64,000 bases of DNA. Source: Ancistrus triradiatus (Eukaryota; Chordata; Actinopteri; Siluriformes; Loricariidae). The translations under genes were made by a program, and so were the position numbers. The stretch is taken from the NCBI GenBank assembly GCA_025084515.1, contig JAJAGP010001662.1, forward strand, positions 106,500-170,499, in the 5' to 3' direction. The notes beneath the pieces were generated by a model. It was not told the origin of the DNA. It searched no databases and saw only the letters and a list, made by a program, of their open reading frames with translations. Shown one piece after another: positions 1 through 9,507 of this stretch (the stretch's first letter is position 1; each line of letters opens with the position of its first letter).

Positions 1-651
1 AGAAAAGCGTTATGATTCACAATTCAGTTCACAGTGATTCAGATTCACAATAACTCTTGCTCAGTGAAGCTCTCTGCTGTGTTCCTTGTGTCTTTATTTT
101 TACATCTACAGTACTGTATGCCTAGAGCAAATAATTCCCTATGGGTGCTAAAATAGTGACAGCCAAACAAAAGGAACTGAAACCTCCAGAACACAGGCTG
201 CAGTTAGCATTAGCAGCTATGCTAGCACTCTAAGTTCACCAATAGAGTAAATGTCTTGCTTTTACTTTTCACTTTCAATCCAATACTCACTAAATTACAT
301 GAGATTTTTCAACACTTTATTATTAAATAAGCTTTGTGTTTATTATGTTGGCCATCTGTCAGTTAATATAAGTGTTCATGTAAGTGTTAATGTGTAATAT
401 GCTCCACTATAATACATAATAGACTATATTCAACTTATCAGTTCATGTTACATTTAACTTATGATGGATTTGTTGGAACATATCCCCATCATAAATCAGG
501 GAGCACCTGCACAATACAACTCTATCAATGCATATAATGCCTTATACAGTGTGGATTTTCTGGGGGTCTGGAATGGATTCATTCACTTTACATTATTCCT
601 TATGGGAGAATTTTGGAACAAATTAACGATAAGAATCGAGATACCACTATA
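1..651 (+). repeat. DX repeat, copy 1 (left end outside window)
   Basis: This stretch matches 40543-41305 in order and orientation, and 27634-28132 in reverse. Shared blocks include 'tttatttttacatctacagt', 'acttttcactttcaatcca', 'catccccatcataaatcag' (with flanking variation) and 'tctggaatggattcattca'. The right end (about 628-651) reads, on the minus strand, as a GTGGTATCTCGATTCT-type terminus. That resembles the left terminus of copy 2 (agtacctcagttctcga), so the family has inverted ends and is probably a DNA transposon without a transposase. The short open frame at 461-667 lies inside the repeat and matches no protein I know. Class assignment is inference. Confidence 0.6.
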
Positions 652-654
652 TTT

Positions 655-1530
655 GAGTGAGAACTGAACTGTAGATAGCACAAATCATAGGTCAAACACA
701 TTACTACTGAAATTAAAAATGGTTTGTTTTTTTATCTGAAATCCAATGCTATGTGATGCACAAAGCTTTACTTGTTTCTGTGAAATGGAACTTTTACGCT
801 TCTTACCTTCAACAATAGTTTAATGACTTCTTCTCAGAATCTTTTGTCACTGTTCTTAAAGGGATTCAAGGTAGTTTAAAAGTCAATAAACGTGCTTTGA
901 CATTCACATATCCCTTATTGCACAATGCTGCCTTTAGGTGACAAACCCTTTTTCCTTACAATTCAAACACATCATGCATAATGAAAGTCAAAGGTTTTAT
1001 ACTAAAAGGAGGCTAAATAAAGAAATAAACAGCATGCACTTGGTTGCAACATCATCTGACTGATATGTTATAAAATCCTTTTCTGGCATGGTGCAGCTCA
1101 GGCAGGATCCACATGTTCTGCTCCAACAATTTCCACACAAAAGCACATCATTTTTCATCCATATAAATATGACTCACAGCAGTTGGTTGGGAAAGCTCAT
1201 TTATGTAACTTTGTGTCATATAATATAATAAACAGTTTAAATATGCACCCCACGAGCCAAACCATTATTACCACCTGGTCTGCAGTGATGTAGGTGACAG
1301 GTGTTAAACTGATGTCCGCTTAAATGCTCGGACCCACTGTTTCACTGCTGAACTTCACATCACAGGGGGATCATATAACTAAATGACTTTGTTCCATTCC
1401 TTCAAGGTCCAGATCCAGTGGTTGGTAGACACTTCATTAACAACACCAAGGTCAGGTTTAGTGCTTCAGGGTCAATGGTTTAACAGTTTTGAAATGCACA
1501 GTTGTAACACTAACACTAATGTCATGCAAC
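655..1530. other. No recognised feature
   Basis: AT-rich sequence without a transposase trace, tRNA-like box or long open frame that I can recognise. The 67-codon frame at 1383-1586 runs into the T9 repeat and looks fortuitous. Confidence 0.4.
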
Positions 1531-1602
1531 GTTGCAACCTCAAAAAAGGAAAAAGTTGGGACAGTATGGAAAATGCAAATATTTAAAAAATGCAGTGCTC
1601 CT

Positions 1603-3176
1603 TACAGTGGTGCTTGAAAGTTTGGGAACCCTTTACAATGTTTTTATATTCCTGCATAAATATGACCTAAAACATCATCAGATTTTCACACAAGTCCTAA
1701 AAGTAGATAAAGAGAACCCAGTTAAACAAATGAGAGAAAAAAACATACTTGGTTATTTATTTATTGAGGAAAACGATCTAATATTACTTATTAGTGAGTG
1801 GCAAAAGTATGTTTTTCAGTGTGACCCCCCTGTGCAGCAACAACTGCAACTAAATGTTTCCTGTAACTGTTGATCAGTCCTGCACACCGGCTTGGAGGAA
1901 TTTTAACCCATTCCTCCGTACAGAACAGCTTCAACTCTGGGATGTTGGTGGGTTTCCTCACATTAGCTGCTCACTTCAGGTCCTTCCACAACATTTCAAT
2001 TGGATTAAGGTCAGGACTTTGACCTGGCCATTCCAAAACATTAACTTTATTCTTCTTTAACCATTCTTTGGTAGAATGACTTGTGTGCTTAGGGTCGTTG
2101 TCTTGCTGCATGACCCACCTTCTCTTGAGACTCACTTCATGGACAGATGTCCTGACATTTTTCTTTAGAATTCTCTGGTATAATTCAGAATTCATTGTTC
2201 CATCAATGATGGAAACTGTCTTGGCCCAGATGCAGCAAAACAAGGCCGAACCATGATACTACCACTATCATGTTTCACAGATGGGATAAGGTTCTTATTC
2301 TGGAATGCAGTGTTTTCCTTTCTCCAATCATAACGCTTTTCTTTTAAACCAAAAAGTTATATTTTGGTCTCATCCATCCACAAAACATTCTTCCAATAGC
2401 CTTCTGGCTTGTCCACGTGATCTTTGCTGCTAATCTGCAGTTTGCTAATGTTCTTTTTGGAGGGCAGTGGCTTTTTTCTTGCAACCTTGCCATGCACACC
2501 ATTGTTGTTCAGTGTTCTTCTGATGGTGGACTCATGAACATTAACATTAGCCAATGTGAGAGAGACCTTCAGTTGCTTAGAAGTTACCCTGGAGTCCTTT
2601 GTGACCTCACAAACTATTACATGCCTTGGTATTGGAGTGATCTTTGTTGGTCGAGCACTCCTGGGGAGGGTAACAGTGGTCTTTAATTTCCTCCATTTGT
2701 ACACAATCTGTCTGACTGTGGATTGGTGGAGCCCAAACTCTTTAGAGATGGTTTTGTAACCTTTTCCAGCCTGATGAGCATCAACAACTCTTTTTCTGAG
2801 ATCCTCAGAAATCTCCTTTGTTCGTGCCATGATACACTTCCACAAACATGTGTTGTGAAGAGCAGACTTTGATACGTCCTTCTTTAAATAAAACAGGGTG
2901 CCCACTCACACCTGATTGTCATCCCATTGATGGAAAACACCTGACTCTAATTTCACGTTCAAATTAACTGCTAATCCTAGAGGTTCACATACTTTTGCCA
3001 CTCACTAATATGTAATATTGGATCATATTCCTCAATAAATAAATGACCAAGTGTAATATTTTTCTCTCATTTGTTTAACTGGGTTCTCTTTATCTACTTT
3101 TAGGATGTTTTTGGTCATTTTTATGCAGAAATATAGAAAATTCTACAGGGTTCCCAAACTTTCAAGCACCACTGTA
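1603..3176 (-). mobile_element. T1 Tc1-like transposon, near full length, TA-flanked
   Basis: The element starts tacagtggtgcttgaaag at 1603 and ends ttcaagcaccactgta at 3176, so the ends are inverted repeats bounded by TA, as in Tc1/mariner elements. Inverted similarity continues inward through 'aagtagataaagagaaccca' and 'agtgagtggcaaaagtatg', giving TIRs of roughly 200 bp. At about 1.57 kb it is the usual size for the superfamily. It carries one broken transposase on the minus strand and sits inside a T9 relic at a TA. Confidence 0.9.
1791..2830 (-). pseudogene. Tc1-like transposase pseudogene (T1 copy 1)
   Basis: Decayed cut-and-paste transposase, about 340 codons and so normal length. Translation starts at the ATG at 2828-2830 (MARTKEISEDLRKRV). 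This is followed by the N-terminal paired-type helix-turn-helix DNA-binding region (GKGYKTISKEFGLHQSTVRQ). The DDE catalytic residues are all recognisable: D in LWMDETK, D in QQDNDPKHT and E in NPIEMLW, consistent with DD34E. Three lesions are visible: a stop at 2357-2359 replacing the Glu expected after TKI, a one-base loss near 2233, and a stop at 1971-1973 just after WKDLK. The gene cannot make full-length enzyme. The same family is present in six further fragments in this window. Confidence 0.9.
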
Positions 3177-3262
3177 TATGTACATTGACTTTTATTTCAT
3201 TGAACCCAGTATGAACCCAGGATATTTAATGCTTTGCCCGATCAATTCATTTTATTTGTTAA

Positions 3263-3340
3263 CCACCTTGAGAATGCCCGATCTAGTCAGATCTCAGAAG
3301 CTATGCAAGGTTGGGCCTGGTCAGTACCTGGAGTTTATTA
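3263..3340 (+). pseudogene. 5S rRNA-like fragment inserted in T9
   Basis: About 70 nt read like the internal part of vertebrate 5S rRNA: ccacc near the start, then 'gcccgatctagtcagatctc', 'agaagctatgcaaggttggg' and 'cctggtcagtacctgga'. These correspond to the conserved box A, intermediate element and box C region. The 5' end of 5S and everything after the 'acttgga' equivalent are absent. The segment is flanked by GTTAA at 3258-3262 and 3341-3345, and the T9 sequence reads through when it is removed. This suggests retroposition or capture of a 5S fragment. It is not a functional 5S gene. Confidence 0.75.
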
Positions 3341-3778
3341 GTTAATAAACATCCACTCCTGCATTTCAGGCCTGCAATGCATTCCAAAAAAAGTTGGGAC
3401 GAGGGCAATTTATGGCTAGTAATGAGGTATAAAACTAAATGTATGATGTGATTTCAAACAGGTGAAGTCAAGTGATTATAATCATGATTTGTTCAAGATA
3501 CAAGATACAAGTCCATACAGTATGTCTGATCGGATAAAACATGATATCCTTTGTTACACTCAAGTTATGGATTCCCAACACTCTGTCACTAGTTTGTGGG
3601 TTGTCCCTACTCAGTACACTGTCATAATGTACTGACCCAGAGCATCCCACAACTCTTTTTTAACCCAGTCATCATGTCATACCAATCTCCCACTTGTAAC
3701 AGCTGCTCAGATTTTTACACTTGCCCATTTCTACCACATGGAATACAAGAAACGACTATTCAGTCACCTTCTAATACA

Positions 3779-4790
3779 GGTATGCACCTTTTAATGACCA
3801 CATTATGTTCTGTGGAACAGGTCGTTTACCAAACTGGATGTTGACCTCACCAGACATTACCATAGTCACAGTCATTTTATGCTACTGTAGCAGCATAAAT
3901 ATAAAGGGTATTTTCACAAAAGAACTGTGTGCAAACAATGCATTATTGCATCAGAGATACCACTGGATGCAACCATCTGAACAGCATCTACGGCTTAAAC
4001 ATATCACTCCCTCCAGGAAATTAACAACACTGTGGTTCTTCAGTTACTGGTGGATTTATTCTTCTTTTGCACTACAAAGTCAGCAAATCCATCAGCAAAC
4101 TGTTCAAATACATGAAAATGTACAGAACAAGAAAACATCAACAATCACACTCACTGTAGAACCAAGTTCTAAACGTGCATGATGGAATATAAAGATTAAA
4201 AAGCATACCTCGCTGGCTGCACACAACCAAGAAGGAATGAGTCCACTTGAAGAAAACCTAATTTCCAGAACAGGCCATTTAAACACAATTTAAACACTTT
4301 TAGCAGAGTGAATTGCAACACCTAAAAGAGACAGTGTGCAACACAGACCGTACTGTAGTTCCTACTTACGCAAGCAGTTAATGCTAATTAAATCAATGTT
4401 CATGAAAATAAATGAAATAAAAAATATGTACTCAAAGCATCACATAAATCAAAGCATGACATAAATTGACATTCAAGCAGGTTCTGGTTCTGGATTGTGT
4501 TCTTGGGCTATTGCTTATTTGTAGTAACATGAGGTTTTGTCTACTAGGGAAAATACATGTCGCTCTGGATAAGGGCGTCAGCTAAATGCTGTAAATGTAA
4601 TGTAAATAAATAATATTTATGGCAGTTTAAATACACATGCAAAACCTTTTTTAATTTGACCAGCTATTTACAACTGCAGGAGTTTAAAGACACATTTTAT
4701 TTCCTGTTATAATTAGTTAAAAGACCTCACTCGTTAAAGCAAACAGACGTTGATCGGATGGTCACTTAATGACGCTTACCTGCATACCCT
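3779..4790 (-). repeat. RX repeat copy, minus orientation
   Basis: The low-coordinate end reads tacaggtatgcacctttta, followed by 'cagacattaccatagtcac', the complement of the RX right part. The block 'aaagggtattttcacaa' and a 'gagataccactgg' motif follow, as in the copies ending near 7210 and 36080. The high-coordinate end has 'gatcggatggtcacttaatg' and 'cttacctgcata', the complement of the RX left end. The middle shares 'cctacttacgcaagc' with the copy at 16718-17610. Because both ends carry TACAGGTATG-type sequence, this copy defines the inverted termini of the family. Confidence 0.6.
4559..4612 (+). repeat. SINE-A 3' tail fragment
   Basis: Matches only the tail of the tRNA-derived SINE: 'cgctctggataagggcgtca' then 'gctaaatgctgtaaatgt'. 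The tRNA-like head is missing. It lies within the RX copy at 3779-4790. Confidence 0.75.
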
Positions 4791-4799
4791 AGTTCTTGA

Positions 4800-5695
4800 C
4801 ATGTGCAGTTGTACAGGTTGTAGTTATTTGCTATTCTGTCTTTGAGCGGTCATTATTGAAGTCATCATGAAGGCTTATACAACTGACATATTTAAATATT
4901 CAATATTGTTGTCAAAACAGGTGTTTATTGGAAGAAACCCCTGGCTTTCAAAAAAAATAGCTTGCCAGTACAACAGAACCAATTAAAAATGCAATGCATG
5001 TATGCATTTGTTTTCTTAGGCACATTATCAAGCTGTTTATTCATAATTGTCTGATTTTATCACAGGAGACTGAGCTGTGCTGTGGGAACTCAAACACTCA
5101 GACACTGAAAAATGGACATTCTTGGGCACAAAAGAGCTTAATTAGGTCATGCATCAATAATGAAACTTGCTGAAATGAAGCATTAATTGTCCTGCCTCGT
5201 TTTTATTCATGCTTTCATTCTAGACTCACCATTCTTGTTTGTTCATGCTACTGTGGATGGTCAGTCAGACTTAGCCTGGATGGACTGATAGAGTATAATT
5301 TAATCCGCAGCAGGATTTAATTAAACCACACATTCCTCCTATTATTATATATTATCTGGACGCTGAATTGACCATTGTCCCTATAAGTTTGTCAGACTCC
5401 GATTTCACAATGGTATCTGCACCCATATTTAATGTTTTTTAAATTTATGTTGGATATTGTTGTTGTTTTGTGTCCACATTTGACTGACTATGACTGATCA
5501 GATTAAATACCCCAATTTACCCTAGTCTTGCTACATGCAATCCAAATGTCTTTCATACACTGCACACAGGTCTGTAGGAAAATGAATGTCAAAAAAGAAT
5601 CCATTAACGTATTAGACATGTTTTAATCAGAGTGCTTATTATTATTCTCGCTATACTTCTCAGCTCCATTCTTGTGAATGCAGGCAAGGATTATA
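4800..5695. other. No recognised feature
   Basis: AT-rich unique-looking sequence with no coding trace or repeat that I recognise. Confidence 0.4.
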
Positions 5696-5902
5696 ATACA
5701 GGTATGTGCCATTTAACATCCATTCTGTTTCTTATCTGTGGACTGTGTGGCCAAACAGCTGGTCACCTCAACAGTCAATTAGTGCTGTGGATCTACAAGC
5801 AAAGGTAGGAGTTTGAGTTTAAGAGAAGTAGTCAGTCATTCACTCGAAAGCTGATTTCCTAAACAGACGTGTGCTTGTTTGCTTGTTAGCTCACATGCAG
5901 AC

Positions 5903-6653
5903 TACAGTGGTGCTTGAAACTTTGTGAACTCTTTAGAATTTTTTGAGACCAAAGTAGAACTTTTTGGTTTAAAAGAAAAGAGTTATGTTTGGAGAAAGGA
6001 CACACTGCATTCCAGCATAAGAACCTTAACCCATCTGTAAAACATGGTGGTGGTAGCATCATGGTTTCTAAAGGAAAATGTCAGGACATCTGTCCATGAA
6101 CTGAATCTCAAGAGAAGGTGGGTTATGCAGCAAGACAACGACCCTAAGCACACAAGTCATTCTACCAAAGAATGGTTAAAGAAGAATAAAGTTAATGTTT
6201 TGGAATGGCCAAGTCAAAGTCCTGACCTTAATCCAATCAAAATGCTGTGGAAGGACCTGAAGCGAGCAGTTAATGTGAGAAAAACCCACCAACATCCCAG
6301 AGCTGAAGCTGTTCTGTATGGAGGAATGGGCTAAAATTCCTCCAAGCCGGTGTGCAGACTGATCAACAGCTACAGGAAACGTTTAGCTGCAGTTATTGCT
6401 GCACCAGGGGGGTCACACCAGATACTGAAAGCAAAGGGTCACATACTTTTGCGACTCACTAATATGTAATATTGGATAATTTTCCCTGAATAAATAAATG
6501 AACCAAGTATAATATTTTTGTCTTATTTGTTTAACTGGGTTCTTTTATACTACTTTTAGGACTTGTGTGAAAATCTGATGATGTTTTTATGTCATATTTA
6601 TGCAGAAATATGTACAATTGTAAAAGGTTCTCAAATTTTCAAGCACCACTGTA
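5903..6653 (+). mobile_element. T1 Tc1-like transposon, internally deleted
   Basis: Both TA-bounded ends survive (tacagtggtgcttgaaac at 5903, caagcaccactgta ending at 6653), but the element is 751 bp instead of about 1.57 kb. Sequence jumps from the outer TIR straight to the catalytic region (gagaccaaagtagaac), losing the DNA-binding half. A second gap of about 80 bp falls after 'agcatcatggttt'. Insertion into RX is supported by matching RX sequence on both sides of the TA. Confidence 0.9.
5946..6470 (+). pseudogene. T1 transposase pseudogene, C-terminal half, E-to-K
   Basis: Remnant of a Tc1-like transposase. The readable part covers ENVRTSVHELNLKRRW, the second catalytic Asp in QQDNDPKHT, and the third catalytic position. 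That position reads NPIKMLW instead of NPIEMLW, so the essential Glu is Lys. The first catalytic Asp and the helix-turn-helix region are deleted. The longest surviving frame is 6044-6334. This copy could not be catalytic even without the deletions. Confidence 0.85.
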
Positions 6654-7621
6654 GAGACAGTTCTTATGTTTAGAGACTTTTTTGTGTAAGTTTTTTGTGT
6701 TTGTGTGGATGACTTTCCGCTACTCATTGTACCAAGCTGTAAATGGGCATTTGTACGTGTATGTGCCGGTCCTATTGTAAGTCCTTTAAATTGTCCCCAA
6801 CATCTACCTGTATTTTCTCTCTAACCTATAACTATAAAACTGTTCACATTCACTCATTGAGTTTCTGTTTCATCTGGCTGATCTTCTGTCTTGTTTGCAA
6901 TACAGTATATCAGTGGGTATTTTTGGCTTCCGTCAAACAAAAATAACAGGACCTCATAAGTGTTATGGCTTTCCCCTAGACAGTGCTGTAACACTACATT
7001 ACTGTGTTTTTCTATAATTATTATGAGTTTTTAAAAATTAAAAATGTGACTGCATTAGGGATGCTGTAACATTCCACTCATGTTTTCAGTGGTATCTCTG
7101 ACGCATATTTTGTATGCAATTTTCTTGCAAAAATACCCTTTACATTACACTAGCATAAAAGGAATATGTGACTATGGTAATGTCTGGTCAACGTTCAATT
7201 CAGTCCTGTTTTGGCACATCTTGCTGTTCAGTCTGTGAAAGTGAGACACAATAAAAAACATTGCGTGCTTGACACTTTAAGGATTACATTTACTCACTCT
7301 TTCTGCCTAAATGTTTGTTTCTGAATGTGTTGCAAATTCCTCTTACGCAATGTGCCCGTCCATTTACTTTCAGTGAGTGGGCTCATCCAAGAGTGACTTG
7401 GCAGTGCCACTGAATTCTTTCTGGCTCCACTGTACCATGAGGTATGACAAAACATCCTGTATTTCTAGCAAGTGTCACATTGGCTGGAATGTAGACATCA
7501 ATCTGCTGTCCAATTTTTAAAATCTATTGTTTTTAAATGTTTGTATTGACTAATGTAAGTAATTACCAACTTGTAGTTATGCCTTTCTTACAATAAAATG
7601 ATTTTACTGAACAGTATGTAT

Positions 7622-7690
7622 GTGTGTGCTGTGTGATGGACCAGCACCATGTCCAGGGTTGGTTCCCACCTCTAGGTCCTACTACGATCC
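7622..7690. repeat. H-repeat fragment (tentative)
   Basis: 'ctgtgtgatggaccagcacc' followed by 'tgtccagggttggttccc' resembles the 'gattggcaccctgtctaggg' block at 23253 onward. Short and diverged. Confidence 0.35.
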
Positions 7691-7871
7691 TGGTATGTTG
7701 GTAGATGAACTATGAACCAGAAGGTCCAGGGTTCAAATCCAACCTCTGCCAAGCTGCCACTGTTGGGTCCTTGAGCAAGACACTTAACCCACAATTGCTT
7801 GGATTGTAAGACTGTATCAGTTGTAAGTCGCTCTGGGTAAGAGCATCTGCTAAATGCTGTAAATGTGAATG
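7681..7871 (+). repeat. SINE-A, nearly complete
   Basis: tRNA-derived SINE. The head has a degraded box A, then 'gaaccagaaggtccagggtt' with a B-box-like ggttcaaatcc. The body runs through 'gccactgttgggtccttgag' and 'acccacaattgcttggattg'. The L2-type tail 'aagtcgctctgggtaagagc' follows and it ends in gtaaatgtgaatg. No coding capacity is expected. Confidence 0.85.
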
Positions 7872-7924
7872 TTAATGAATATCTGGTTGCATTTTATACT
7901 GTATATCATATAGTCTGGTAGTCA

Positions 7925-8578
7925 TTGTGCAATCTAATATGGGTATGCGTATTTAACAACCATCCGATCAATGTTCATTCACTTTAAAGACTGAGGTCTT
8001 AACAATTCTAATAAGCTATAATAGGACATAAAAACTTTGAACTTGGAATGTTGTGGCTGTAAACAGTTCGTCACACCAACAGCCCATCAGTGCTTTGGAT
8101 CCAAAGCTGAAACTGGGATTTAAGAACGGAAGTTCTTCAGGTCAGTTTCCTTTAAGGGACTTTGGGCATATTTTTCTATAAACTAGCTTACAAATATTGG
8201 TAGTTGCAGGCTGCAGGTTTTTGGGGCTTGTTCTAAAGTGTAGTTGATTATTTGAGCTTGTTCCCTGATCCTGTCTCTCTTCTCTCTTCAATATTCGTAC
8301 AAATTGGTTTTGTTCAATCTCTAGTTAAAGGGCAAATATAGATTTTTTTTTCCCCCAAGTGGTCTCACGCTGTAGTAGGTCTGTTATTTTTGTTGTTGTT
8401 TTGAGCCAGTTTGATTCTTTTGTTTCCATAGACCTGGTTGCTTGTGTATCATGGGAACTGGCAACACTGATTCGTTTCACATATCCAAAAATAAGCTTTT
8501 TATTGACATTTACAGTAGCCTAAAAAGACTGAATGTCTATGGTAATGTCTAGTCAGCAACCTGAACGGGACATACTGA
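7925..8578 (+). repeat. RX repeat copy
   Basis: Left-part motifs 'gtatttaacaaccatccgat' and 'tgttcattcactttaaag' and the right-part block 'gtctatggtaatgtctagtc' occur in RX order and orientation, about 640 bp apart. No other repeat interrupts this copy, so it is the cleanest estimate of the family's length. The outermost terminus is diverged. Confidence 0.55.
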
Positions 8579-8772
8579 GGACTATGGTAGGCTAGTAGTT
8601 AAATGTGGAATTCAAACTCCAATTTGGGATTGGGATTTGGGATTCAAACTCCAAGCTACCACTGTTGGGACCTTGAACAAGACCCTTAACCCACACTTGC
8701 TTGGATTGTACAAGTGTATCAGTAGCAAGTCACTCTGGATAAGGGCATCTGCTAAATGATTAAATAATGTAA
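8579..8772 (+). repeat. SINE-A, diverged
   Basis: Head 'gactatggtaggctagtagtt' is altered and contains a local duplication of gggattcaaactcc-like sequence. The body (ccaagctaccactgttggga) and tail (cactctggataagggcatct) are clear. It abuts the right end of the RX copy. Confidence 0.75.
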
Positions 8773-8774
8773 TA

Positions 8775-9380
8775 TTCCTTCCCGCCACCATGGTGGCCCA
8801 GGTTCAAGTCACAGTCGTGACCTCCAGCCAGGCTGGTCTTAAAATGTGAAAAAATAAAGAAATAAGTAAACAAAACTTTAACTTAAATGTTATACATTTA
8901 CATGTTTATTATCTGAACTATTAATTATTACCGGAACAGCGACGGTCCTGTAATGGTTTCTGTAACATTGGCTGCTCATGGGCTCTCTGTGGCATGCAAC
9001 ATATAAATACAACTCACATTTCTGTACCTTAGGCCTACCATTACTATACATCAATGCTTGTGTGCAGACTTAAAGCCACTATTGTGTCCTATCTGATAAA
9101 AGGTTGTGAACCATTGCTTTACACTGATGGATGGGTAGAGGGGAGATGATGAGTTGTTTGGAACAACAGATGGAATACAGTCAGTAAATGTATACCAGCA
9201 TACCTGAGAAAATGCCAACCATCATCCTGGTTACTTTGTGTACATTATTAAGCTGTTAGAGCTGATTTAACAATGGGCTGTACCATGTGGTTAGAAGTTA
9301 AATTACTACTAACCAGAATGTTGAAGGTTCAAACACAAATGCTGCCAAGCCTCCACTGTCGGCCCATAATCTTCAGTTGA
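8775..9380. other. No recognised feature
   Basis: Contains a weak tRNA-B-box-like 'caggttcaagtc' near 8800 but no complete SINE structure. Otherwise no feature seen. Confidence 0.35.
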
Positions 9381-9507
9381 ATACATCCTCTGGCCATTTC
9401 ATTAGGTACACCTGTTCAACATGTGTTAACACAAATATCTAATAAGCCAATGATATGGTAGAAATGCTTTAAGGCATGTAGGCATGGTCAAGACAGCCTG
9501 CTGAAGT

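Larger units (their letters stand above)
1533..3500. mobile_element. T9 Tc1/mariner-like relic, split by T1 and a 5S-like insert
   Basis: The left end has the 'aaaaagttgggacagtatgg' motif. The inner right part has 'cctgcatttcaggcctgcaa' followed by 'aaaaaaagttgggacgagg'. The second copy at 31984-32225 has both blocks without the interruptions: 'aaatgcagtg..ccttgcatttactatgactttta' there aligns across the T1 insertion here. Remaining T9 sequence is 1533-1602, 3177-3262 and 3341 to about 3500. No transposase frame survives. The exact right boundary is uncertain. Confidence 0.6.
5698..7215 (+). repeat. RX repeat copy, split by a T1 element
   Basis: Starts tacaggtatgtgccattta and ends in the 'gactatggtaatgtctgg' and 'tcaacgttcaattcag' region. 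It shares 'gtgtttgtgtggatgactt', 'gtatgtgcc.gtcctattgt', 'tctctaacctataacta' and 'tctgtttcatctggctgatc' with the copy at 53857-54300, and the right part with 34960-36085. Removing the T1 copy at 5903-6653 leaves about 770 bp. No protein is encoded. Confidence 0.65.
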
